From NCBI RefSeq assembly GCF_018449525.1, contig NZ_JAAVUS010000002.1, positions 124,001 through 188,000 of the forward strand: a stretch of 64,000 nucleotides of DNA. Direction: 5' to 3'. Shown in pieces: positions 35,471-43,068 of the stretch. How positions within the stretch are numbered: position 1 is the stretch's first letter; each line of letters opens with the position of its first letter. The stretch is from Bradyrhizobium sp. dw_78 (lineage in GTDB: Bacteria > Pseudomonadota > Alphaproteobacteria > Rhizobiales > Xanthobacteraceae). Position numbers and translations under genes: made by a program. Below the pieces are notes generated by a model. That model did not search any database, was not told where the DNA came from, and saw only the letters and a program-made list of their open reading frames with translations.

Positions 35471-36364
35471 TCAGTTCGGAAATCCGTAGAGATTGGCGGG
35501 GTTGGTGACGAGAATGCGGTGCCGGGTCGCCACGTCCGGCGTCCACCATTGAAACAGTTCGAACAGATGCGTCGCGTCCGGCATCTCGCCTTCGACGCGC
35601 GGATGCGGCCAGTCGCCGCCCCATACCAGCCGTTCGGGATTGGCGTGGACCAGCGCGTCGTGAAACGGCCGCGCGTCGGGATAGTCGGGCGCGGCACGGC
35701 TCAGGCGATGAGCGCCCGACAGTTTCGTCCAGCACCAGCCCTCGCCGATGGCGCGCAACAGGCTCTGGAAGCCCGGCGTCGCGGTGCCGGCGCGCGCATC
35801 GGTGCGGCCCATATGGTCGATCACGACCGGCAGGCCGAGCGACTTCAGGGCCGGAATCGTCTCGGGCAGATCCTTGACATCGATCCAGAGCTGAAGGTGC
35901 CAGCCGAGCTCGGCCATGACCGGCGCATGTTGTTCGGCGACGCCGAGCGGCACGCCGCCGCGATAATGCAGCTGGCCGTCGCGGAAGAAATGATTGAAGC
36001 GCAACGCCCTGACGCCGCAGCGATGCCAGGCGCGGAGCGTGTCCGGCGCGACATCGGCATCGGCCACCGCGACGCCGCGCAGGCGAGACGGCTGGCGTTC
36101 GAGCGCGTCCAGCATCGCGGCATTGTCGTGGCCGTGGGCGCTGCCCTGCACCAGCACGCCGCGGTCAAATCCGATCGTATCGAGCATGCCGAGATATTTT
36201 TCCAGCGGCGCGTCCGGCGGCGTGTAGCTGCGATCAGCGGCATAGGGAAACCGGTCGGCCGGCCCGAATACATGCGCATGGGTATCGCAGGCGTTCGGCG
36301 GCGGCGGCACCCTTGGGCGGCTGACTTCGAGCGGCGGCAGGCAAGCGGGAATGGCTGGCATCAT
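35471..36364 (-). CDS. LigI-like amidohydrolase (2-pyrone-4,6-dicarboxylate lactonase-like)
   Basis: 297 aa. Amidohydrolase superfamily, close to LigI: NACDTHAHVFGPADRFPYA near residue 25-43, VLVQGSAHGHDNAAMLDAL near 75-93, LPVVIDHMGR near 180 and LVWGGDWPHP near 255 containing the catalytic Asp. LigI opens 2-pyrone-4,6-dicarboxylate in protocatechuate 4,5-cleavage; related proteins act on other lactones, so the exact substrate is open. ATG 36364 overlaps the stop of the binding-protein gene by four bases. Confidence 0.87.
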   Translation of the reverse strand: MMPAIPACLPPLEVSRPRVPPPPNACDTHAHVFGPADRFPYAADRSYTPPDAPLEKYLGMLDTIGFDRGVLVQGSAHGHDNAAMLDALERQPSRLRGVAVADADVAPDTLRAWHRCGVRALRFNHFFRDGQLHYRGGVPLGVAEQHAPVMAELGWHLQLWIDVKDLPETIPALKSLGLPVVIDHMGRTDARAGTATPGFQSLLRAIGEGWCWTKLSGAHRLSRAAPDYPDARPFHDALVHANPERLVWGGDWPHPRVEGEMPDATHLFELFQWWTPDVATRHRILVTNPANLYGFPN

Positions 36365-37326
36365 TCGGCCTTTATACCGGCGGCCTTGATGATCGGCCCC
36401 CATTTGTCATAGTCGGCGTGGATCCTGGCGTCGAATTGTTCGGGCGTGCTGCCGATCGGGGTCGAGCCGAGCCTGGCCAGCCGCTCCTTCACCGTCTCCG
36501 TGTTCAAGGCCGCCACGAAGTCGTGCGAGAGCTTTGCCACGATATCCTTCGGCATGTTGGCAGGTCCCAGCAGGCCCCACCATACCTCGGTGTCATAGCC
36601 CGGCACGATCTCGCCGATGCTCGGCACCTCCGGCAACAACGGCGCCCGCGACGCGGTGGTGACGGCAAGCGCGCGCACGCTGCCGGCCTGGAGCTGCCCG
36701 ACCGATTCCGGCCCATTGTTGAAGGACATCGGAATTTGTCCGGCCAGAAGATCGTTGAGCGCCGGAATCCCGCCCTTGTAGGGAATGGGGCTGATGTCGA
36801 TCCTGGCGAGGCTTCTGAAGAGTTCGCCGGCGAGATGCGTCGAGGTTCCGTTGCCGGCGTGCCCGAACGACAGCGCGCCCGGCTTCGCCTTTGCTTGCGC
36901 GATCACGTCGCCAAGCGTCCTGAACGGAGAGTCGGTCCGCACCAGCAGAATATTGGGCGATGACGCCAGTAGCGAAATCGGCGTGAAGTCCTTGAAGGTG
37001 TCGTAAGGCAGCTTCGCGTATAGAAACGGGTTGGTGGGATGTCCGCTGGCGACGACGATCAGCGTGTAACCGTCGGGCGGCGACGCCGCCAACGCCTGCG
37101 ACGCGATCACGCCGCCCGCCCCCGGCCGGTTTTCGACCACCACCGACTGGCCCCATTGCCGCGAGACGACATCGCCGAGCGTGCGCGCCAGCACGTCCAC
37201 GCCGCCGCCGGCGGCATAGGGCACGAAAATATGCACCGGCCGGGAGGGAAAGGCAGGCTGTGCCGACGCGCCGCCCGCAGCCAGCACGGCCGCCAACGCG
37301 ACAAATGTCCGGAACCAATTGGCCAC
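36361..37326 (-). CDS. Bug/TctC-family tripartite tricarboxylate-type periplasmic binding protein
   Basis: 321 aa, GTG start at 37326 after GGGGGAAATGCC. Sec signal peptide in residues 1-22 (VALAAVLAAGGASAQ), then the Bug-family opening PAFPSRPVHIFVPYAAGGGVD and block VVENRPGAGGVIASQALAAS. Bug proteins bind mono-, di- or tricarboxylates or aromatic acids in the periplasm. No TctA/TctB membrane genes are in the window, so it is an orphan component or uses a distant transporter. Divergent from the ThDP enzyme genes. Confidence 0.92.
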   Translation of the reverse strand: MANWFRTFVALAAVLAAGGASAQPAFPSRPVHIFVPYAAGGGVDVLARTLGDVVSRQWGQSVVVENRPGAGGVIASQALAASPPDGYTLIVVASGHPTNPFLYAKLPYDTFKDFTPISLLASSPNILLVRTDSPFRTLGDVIAQAKAKPGALSFGHAGNGTSTHLAGELFRSLARIDISPIPYKGGIPALNDLLAGQIPMSFNNGPESVGQLQAGSVRALAVTTASRAPLLPEVPSIGEIVPGYDTEVWWGLLGPANMPKDIVAKLSHDFVAALNTETVKERLARLGSTPIGSTPEQFDARIHADYDKWGPIIKAAGIKAE

Positions 37327-37547
37327 GGCATTTCCCCCAAATTCGCGCTATTTGTTTTATGGCGCGCGATTTCTTGTCGCTCTTATCTCACGTTCGCGTG
37401 CCCGGCGCATCGCCCGACGCGCAGATCACGGTAACGGCCGGGACATGTTGACAATCCCGGAGATCGCGTCAAGTTCGCAGCCTCGACAGGGACCGCGAGC
37501 GGTCATGTTGCGAACGAAACATCGTCGCGAAGCACAGGGAGAGCGTG

Positions 37548-38111
37548 ATGGCCGCCGCCGAGGCACAAACCATGACCCAGACCTTGCCGGGAAAGCCCGA
37601 AACGCCCTGGCATGAGGTGGTGCTGCAAACGCTGAAGCGTAACGACATCCGCCTCGTCCCCTATGTCCCCGACCGGGTGCTGACGGCGCTGATCAAGAGC
37701 ATCCACGCCGACCCGTTCTTCACGACATTCCCGACCGCGCGCGAAGAGGAAGCGGTCGGCATCGTCGCCGGCGCCTGGATGGGCGGCATGCGCAGCGCGG
37801 TGCTGATGCAGACATCCGGCTTCGCCACATTGGCCAATGTAATGGCCTCGCTGGCAGTGCCCTATCAGATTCCACTGATCATGTTCGTGTCCGAGCGCGG
37901 CACGCTCGGTGAATTCAATTACGGGCAGTCGCTGGTCTGCCGCACCATGCGGCCGGTGCTCGACTCGCTCGCGATGGAGCATCACACCGTCACCCGGCTC
38001 GACGAGTTGGAATTCATCACCGACCGCTCGATCAAGCAGGCCGTCACCACGCAGGCGCCGGTGGCCTTGATCCTGTCGCCGCTCCTGACCGGCGGAAAAG
38101 TCGAGAATTGA
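37548..38111 (+). CDS. ThDP-dependent decarboxylase alpha subunit (ComD/sulfopyruvate decarboxylase-like)
   Basis: 187 aa, corresponding to the N-terminal (PYR) half of thiamine diphosphate enzymes: FFTTFPTAREEEAVGIVAGA near residue 58-77 carries the catalytic Glu, and SAVLMQTSGFATLANVMASL follows. ATG 37548 has ribosome site AGGGAGAGCGTG. Paired eight bases upstream of the beta-subunit gene. Split enzymes of this type decarboxylate 2-oxo acids such as sulfopyruvate or phosphonopyruvate; here the neighbours suggest a carboxylic acid substrate (inference). Confidence 0.85.
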   Translation: MAAAEAQTMTQTLPGKPETPWHEVVLQTLKRNDIRLVPYVPDRVLTALIKSIHADPFFTTFPTAREEEAVGIVAGAWMGGMRSAVLMQTSGFATLANVMASLAVPYQIPLIMFVSERGTLGEFNYGQSLVCRTMRPVLDSLAMEHHTVTRLDELEFITDRSIKQAVTTQAPVALILSPLLTGGKVEN

Positions 38112-38119
38112 GCGATCCC

Positions 38120-38734
38120 ATGAACAAGACAGCCAGGGCCCCCGCCCGCAACACCAAGATCATGAACCGGTTCGACCTCACCTCGCGCCTGGTCGCCAGG
38201 CTGAAGAACGAGGAAGCCGTGATCGGCGGCATCGGCAACACCAATTTCGATCTGTGGGCCGCGGGCCATCGTCCGCAGAACTTCTACATGCTGGGCAGCA
38301 TGGGTCTCGCCTTCCCGATTGCGCTCGGCGTCGCGCTGGCGCAGCCGAAGCGCCGCGTTTTCGCGCTCGAAGGCGACGGCTCGCTGTTGATGCAACTGGG
38401 ATGCCTGTCGACGATTGCAACGCTGGCGCCGCGGAACCTGTGCATGGTGGTGATGGATAACGGCATCTACCAGATCACCGGCGCGCAACCGACGCCGGCC
38501 GCGGCGGTCTCGGATATCGTGGCCATCGCCGCCGGATGCGGTCTCGCCAATAGCAGCTGGGCGGCCGATGAGGAGGATTTCGAACGTCTGGTCGACCTCG
38601 CTCTGTCGGCGTCGGGGCCGACCTTGATCGGGGTGCGCATCGACGACAAGCCGGGAACCGGAACCACGCGGCGCGATCCGGTGCAGATCAGGGAGCGCTT
38701 CATGAACGGCATCGGAGTTCGGCAGCCGCTGTGA
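38120..38734 (+). CDS. ThDP-dependent decarboxylase beta subunit (ComE-like)
   Basis: 204 aa, the ThDP pyrophosphate-binding (PP) half. ThDP/Mg motif spans from GDGSLLMQLGCLSTI near residue 91 to VVMDNGIYQ near 116. Other blocks: GGIGNTNFDLWAAG and YMLGSMGLAFPIALGVALA. ATG 38120 was chosen over an in-frame TTG at 38108 that overlaps the alpha stop. Together with the alpha subunit it forms one complete active site. Confidence 0.85.
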   Translation: MNKTARAPARNTKIMNRFDLTSRLVARLKNEEAVIGGIGNTNFDLWAAGHRPQNFYMLGSMGLAFPIALGVALAQPKRRVFALEGDGSLLMQLGCLSTIATLAPRNLCMVVMDNGIYQITGAQPTPAAAVSDIVAIAAGCGLANSSWAADEEDFERLVDLALSASGPTLIGVRIDDKPGTGTTRRDPVQIRERFMNGIGVRQPL

Positions 38735-38823
38735 TCCGCGGCAAAAACGCCGTTAACCACACGGAATCGCAAGTTCCCGTGACAACGATATTCGCACGGT
38801 AAGAAGTGTGTTATCCGGACCCG

Positions 38824-39186
38824 ATGACCATCATCCTTCGGATCTTCGCCTGGCTGCTCGCCGCCGCCGTCACCTTCGCCACCCTGGGACCGGCCCGCCT
38901 CCGCCCCCACTCCGACCTCGGCCAGAACGGCGAACATGCGTTCGCGTTCATCCTGATCGGCCTGGCGTTCGGTCTCGCCTATACGCAAAGCCGGCTGCGC
39001 ACCTCGATGATCACCGTGATCCTGATCGGCATTCTCGAACTGCTGCAATTCCTGGCGCCTGGAAGGCACGCAAGGCTCGACGATTTCATCGTCGATGCGC
39101 TGACGGCCTGCGTCGGCTTCGCCATTGTCGCCGCACTCGATTGGGCGATGCAGCGGCTACGCGCATTTCGGACCAGCGCCAGCTGA
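38824..39186 (+). CDS. VanZ-like small membrane protein
   Basis: 120 aa with four predicted membrane segments and the VanZ-family pattern: DLGQNGEHAFAFILIGLAFG near residue 32-51, then ILELLQFLAPGRHARLDDFI near 75-94 with the family's conserved Glu, Gln and Asp-Asp. Function of VanZ-like proteins outside glycopeptide resistance is unknown. The start is uncertain: ATG 38824 lacks a good ribosome site. Confidence 0.8.
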   Translation: MTIILRIFAWLLAAAVTFATLGPARLRPHSDLGQNGEHAFAFILIGLAFGLAYTQSRLRTSMITVILIGILELLQFLAPGRHARLDDFIVDALTACVGFAIVAALDWAMQRLRAFRTSAS

Positions 39187-39358
39187 TTCCACAAACCGTC
39201 ATTCCGGGGCGTGCCACGCGCGAGCCCGGAATCCCGCCAGCGATTTCCAACGCATTTTCCAGTTCCGTGGCTTCATCCTTCGAGACGCATCGCTTCGTGA
39301 CGCTCCTCAGGATCTGACTCAAAAAGCGAGCGATAAAATCGGGCTTTTCAAGGAGGTC

Positions 39359-39387
39359 GTCATGGCCGGGCTTGTCCCGGCCATGAC
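39359..39387. repeat. Palindromic repeat/hairpin GTCATGGCCGGG...CCCGGCCATGAC
   Basis: Stem of 12 bp (GTCATGGCCGGG / CCCGGCCATGAC) with a 5-base loop, followed on the + strand by AAAAAA. The form matches the short REP-like hairpins scattered in Bradyrhizobium-type genomes. It may act as a transcription barrier downstream of the VanZ-like gene. Confidence 0.55.
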
Positions 39388-39864
39388 AAAAAAGCGATTC
39401 ACGCTCAAGTGGTCAGGAAGAGCCCGCAACCATCGAATGCTTTTTCAGTCAGGCTCTCAGGATGATGTCCCGTTAGACCCTGGTGTTGAGCAGCGCGGCA
39501 CGATCCGCAACAGCCCGTCGCGAAGCCGCCAGCTTGACGTCGGATATTGATAAATTGGGCTACCCGTGAGTTTTCAACACTTGGAATGTTCGTTGCGACT
39601 TTTGCTAATTAGCGCCGGCGGTGCAACCGCAGGCGCTGTGGCGCCGGCGATTTGTTAATGAATATTTCTGAGATCGTTCGTCGCAAAATCGAGAAACGAT
39701 GTCCTTCAAGTGAAGGCAAGCTCACGCTGCAGCTCGAAGATTTTCAGATGACCATTTGACTGTTTTAAGATCAACTTTCGTTGAAGTGTGAAGTCGCTAA
39801 CACCCGCGTCGGGCGAAGTCTGCGATGGTTCGTGTGACTCTATTCACACGGCGGAATTTGACTC

Positions 39865-40083
39865 ATGAGGCACGTTTCGAATCTTGCGCTGGGAGCCGCT
39901 TACCCTCGGTCCGAGTCTCGCATTGGTCACAGGACAAAGCGAACGAGTGTTTTGGCTTCGCTTGTCGCGGCGCTGCATCACTCACGACGCCTTCAGGCGC
40001 AGCGCACCCTTGGACAATACCGGCATCTCGTCGCTTCACCCAAGGGCGGCGCGCGGCTCGAACCCGAGCACCGGAGGCGATGA
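39865..40083 (+). CDS. Doubtful small ORF, 72 aa, basic
   Basis: Short basic protein with segment SLVAALHHSRRLQAQRTLGQ in the middle, which looks like an ordered amphipathic helix and reminds me of small rhizobial hypothetical proteins; this is recollection only. ATG 39865 has a weak upstream GGCGGAA. Another frame is also open over the same bases, so coding is not certain. Confidence 0.3.
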   Translation: MRHVSNLALGAAYPRSESRIGHRTKRTSVLASLVAALHHSRRLQAQRTLGQYRHLVASPKGGARLEPEHRRR

Positions 40084-40085
40084 AG

Positions 40086-40280
40086 ATGTCGGTAAATGAG
40101 AGGCGTGTACGGCCGAGATATTCTTTGCAAATACCAGAACTGAATGAAATGACGTTAATAACTACCATCGCTCTCCTGTTTTTGCTTCTTCACATCCTTG
40201 CTGGCACTCTCTTGCAGAGTGCCCCAGCGAGCGAGATCGTTACACCGCAAGAAGAGGCACGGCTGTCGTTATACGACTAA
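40086..40280 (+). CDS. Candidate small single-pass membrane protein, 64 aa
   Basis: ATG 40086 is preceded by GGAGGCGATGAAG with good spacing. The product has a polar, Arg-rich N terminus, one hydrophobic segment MTLITTIALLFLLLHILAG near residue 22-40 and a polar acidic tail ending SLYD. No family recognised. An ATG at 40080 two codons upstream is an alternative. It lies alone between repeats and the convergent SulP-type gene. Confidence 0.4.
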   Translation: MSVNERRVRPRYSLQIPELNEMTLITTIALLFLLLHILAGTLLQSAPASEIVTPQEEARLSLYD

Positions 40281-40352
40281 TGACTATCTCAAATCGCTTC
40301 TTTTGGATGCGGTCCGCAGAGGAGGAACATGATTAGCATCGAGTCCTCTCTG

Positions 40353-42623
40353 TTACGTGCTGAGGGCGGCGATCGCATGATTTGCGAATTCCACGCGGTC
40401 GGCAAGAACACGGAGGATAAAATCGTCGAATGAGGCCGCCAAGTCGGGACGTTCAAGCCTCATGCGTTCGAAATTCACCCGCGTAAGAGTAAATAGCGTG
40501 GCCGGCCCGTCGGATGAGACCGTTGCCACGCGAACGGAGCGACGAAAAAAGCCCATCTCGCCAACGACCTTGTAAGTCGTGATCCGGCGCACCCGCAAAC
40601 TGCTCCCGTCGGCCTTCGTGATATCGATGGCGAGATTTCCGGCGGCCACGAGATCGATCGTATTCGCGGGTTCGCCCTGGCGGTACAGCACTTGTGATCC
40701 GTCAACGGCCTTGCGATCGAAATAGGTCAGGATTTGAGCAACATCAGCTGTGTTCCCCAGTTCGCGCTGCAGCCAGGGCGCGAACCCGGCGTCGCCAGCA
40801 TTGAGATCGAGGCTGGCCCTGGCAAGCATCTCGTCCTCGCACCAAGCCAGGCTGTATGGCAGATCGGCGAAGACTTGATGCTTGCTTTTCGCACCGATCA
40901 ATCCGCCTCCTTCCAATACAGCGTGGTTCGCCGCCGAAAGCGCACAATAGATGATCGTGACACCTTGCTGGTTGCAGAAATTTCGCAATTTGGTGAAACT
41001 TACTACGGCGGAAGCATCGGCGCCTGATACGGTTCCGAAGTCGAGCACGACGTATTTGACGCAGCCCTGACCCAGCTCTTGAATATCGCCGCGGATCCGC
41101 TCGAACACACTTTCCGACGATCCGAAAAAAATGTAGCCCGACAGCCAGTATAGCTGGATCGCGGCGCCTTTGTCCCGCAGGTAGTCTGCGGCAATGGCCG
41201 ATCGTTCGACGTAACTGGTGAAGTCCGCGCGCGTGACATGCCGGCGAACGACGCCGCGTCGCGCATAGCTGATGGCGAATAGCACGCAGGCGCAAATCAG
41301 ACCGACCACGATGCCGACCAGGAAACCATATTGGATGCAGACGATCATCATCGCGGTGACGAGCCCGAGGTCGAACCAGGCGCGCTGGGAAAAAGGCCGC
41401 CACAAGGCGTCAAGAATGAACGTATAGCCGAGATAGAAGACGAGTCCGGCGATGATCGGAATCGGGATCAAGCCAGGAAGATCGAAATTGGAAATGGCGA
41501 CAGCTCCGAGCGCCAGCGCACAAAAAACGCCGCTCATGCGGGTCGCGCCGCCCGCATGTTCCAGCAAGCGGCTTGTTCCGACCTGCAAACCGCTGGCGAT
41601 GCCGCCGAAGGGCGCGGCTATCAGGCTGGCTAGTCCGTGCGCACGAAATTCGCAATCGAGGTCTCCCGACGCCTGGCGTCCAACCTCGATGCTGGAGACC
41701 TTCGTCACCATCGAAATCAGCGCCACGATCGTCACGGCGAGCAGTTGCGGAAGGAGCGCGGCGGTCATCGACCACGTCATTTGCGATCCGCGGGCGGTAT
41801 CGAAGGGCGACCACCGGCTCAACGTACCCAGGGAAGGAAGATAGAAACCGTGTACGGTGTCGGAAAGTCCAAAACCCCTCAGCGCAAGCGCCCCGATCAC
41901 CCACATGGCAACCAGGGAAACCGGCATCGCGAACGCCCACTTGACCCACTGGCGAACGCCCAGCAACACCGCCACGACGGCGGCGGCCGCGGCGAGCCTC
42001 GTGCCCTGGAGCAGGGTCCATGTCGCTGTTATTCCGGTCAACGACAAGGCGCGGCCGCTCGTCATGCGAACACCACCGGCAATGAGAAACCAGCCAGTCG
42101 CCGCCATGAAGCCGCCGACGACGAAATAAGGAACGAACCTGAAATAGGCGCCCCACTTCGCCTTGCCCAGACCGTACAACAAGGCCCCCGACAGAACCGT
42201 AGCCGCAGTAAAGAGGAGCATGACGGTCTGAACAGCCGAATGGGGCGTCCCCCCGGCGGCAAGGACATCAGCGCCGGCGGACGCGCTGAGAAGCACAAGC
42301 ACCGCCCCGGTCGGTGAATCGATGCCGCTTGCCAGGGGCGGCAGGGACGTTGCGGCGGCAATCCAGGCGCCTCCGATGCAGCTTCCGATCAACATCGCCC
42401 AGATCACGATCGGGATTCCGGAGCTAAGCTCCCCCGGAAACATCAAAGCGCCAAACGAAACGATATTGCCGATCAGAACGACAGCCGCCACCAAGCCGGC
42501 AATCAAATCCTTGATCCCATCGCGCCCGGCCTTCGCGAGCTGCGCTGCGGTCAGCGAACCGGATAACATCCGTGGCGCGCGCGCGTTGTCGCGCATGCCC
42601 GGGGCGTCCATTCCTTGATCCAA
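40353..42623 (-). CDS. SulP-family anion transporter with STAS and cyclic-nucleotide-binding domains
   Basis: 756 aa. Residues 35-440 form a SulP-type membrane domain with ten or more hydrophobic segments; 450-570 form a STAS domain (KYVVLDFGTVSGADASAVVS); 610-750 form a cyclic-nucleotide-binding-like domain (VLYRQGEPANTIDLVAAGNL, YKVVGEMGFF). SulP proteins carry sulfate, bicarbonate or dicarboxylates; the ligand here is not known. The start is TTG 42623, supported by GGGGGAGAAATC; ATG 42611 lacks proper spacing. The combination suggests cAMP- or other nucleotide-modulated uptake (inference). Confidence 0.88.
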   Translation of the reverse strand: MDQGMDAPGMRDNARAPRMLSGSLTAAQLAKAGRDGIKDLIAGLVAAVVLIGNIVSFGALMFPGELSSGIPIVIWAMLIGSCIGGAWIAAATSLPPLASGIDSPTGAVLVLLSASAGADVLAAGGTPHSAVQTVMLLFTAATVLSGALLYGLGKAKWGAYFRFVPYFVVGGFMAATGWFLIAGGVRMTSGRALSLTGITATWTLLQGTRLAAAAAVVAVLLGVRQWVKWAFAMPVSLVAMWVIGALALRGFGLSDTVHGFYLPSLGTLSRWSPFDTARGSQMTWSMTAALLPQLLAVTIVALISMVTKVSSIEVGRQASGDLDCEFRAHGLASLIAAPFGGIASGLQVGTSRLLEHAGGATRMSGVFCALALGAVAISNFDLPGLIPIPIIAGLVFYLGYTFILDALWRPFSQRAWFDLGLVTAMMIVCIQYGFLVGIVVGLICACVLFAISYARRGVVRRHVTRADFTSYVERSAIAADYLRDKGAAIQLYWLSGYIFFGSSESVFERIRGDIQELGQGCVKYVVLDFGTVSGADASAVVSFTKLRNFCNQQGVTIIYCALSAANHAVLEGGGLIGAKSKHQVFADLPYSLAWCEDEMLARASLDLNAGDAGFAPWLQRELGNTADVAQILTYFDRKAVDGSQVLYRQGEPANTIDLVAAGNLAIDITKADGSSLRVRRITTYKVVGEMGFFRRSVRVATVSSDGPATLFTLTRVNFERMRLERPDLAASFDDFILRVLADRVEFANHAIAALST

Positions 42624-43006
42624 GATTTCTCCCCCCTAATTTGTAAACTGCCCCGGGCAGGCGGCCGCCGCCTATATTTTAGCGAACTGACACACTGCTG
42701 CAATTGGTCGGCCCCGTTATCGGTTTATTCTAGAAGCGTATGATGGCTCCACTAAAGCGGTGATCTCCGGATAAACTTTCGCGGCTCGCCGACTTTAGAA
42801 GAAAACATGGCGATCCGACGTTACGATTTGGCAACATAATATTTTGAGTTGTGAACGGGTGCGGATGCCTCGATTCATCGGCAAGGGTTGACCGCTAGCG
42901 GTCCATCGCGTCATTCGTTACGCCGCAAAATTTGGCCGCTGTCGGGGCTTAGCGGACATTGAGCCAGCCGCACCAACCGAGGCTCGATGATGAATACGCG
43001 CCCTAA
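42624..43006. other. Gene-free stretch upstream of the SulP-type gene
   Basis: About 380 bp, noticeably AT-richer than the surroundings around 42700-42860, consistent with the SulP promoter region (leftward). No ORF, RNA or repeat recognised. Confidence 0.4.
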
Positions 43007-43039
43007 TAAATAAAAATGCCGCCCGAACCGTCGGGCGGC
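43007..43039 (-). terminator. Rho-independent terminator of the acyl-CoA synthetase gene
   Basis: On the minus strand, stem GCCGCCCGA paired with TCGGGCGGC around a 4-base loop, directly followed by ATTTTTATTT. It begins 30 bases after the synthetase stop codon, a textbook intrinsic terminator. Confidence 0.9.
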
Positions 43040-43068
43040 ATTCATATGGAGTGCGTCGCGTGTGCGGC

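Larger units (their letters stand above)
39187..40352. other. Gene-poor intergenic stretch with repeat fragments and two doubtful small ORFs
   Basis: 1,166 bp. 39200-39320 resembles dispersed GTCATTCCGGGG...GCCCGGAATCCC repeats seen elsewhere in the window. 39359-39387 is a strong hairpin. 39600-39660 holds inverted GCGCCGGCGG/GGCGCCGGCG segments. Two candidate small genes are listed separately at 39865 and 40086. The rest shows no recognisable coding or RNA signal. Confidence 0.5.
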
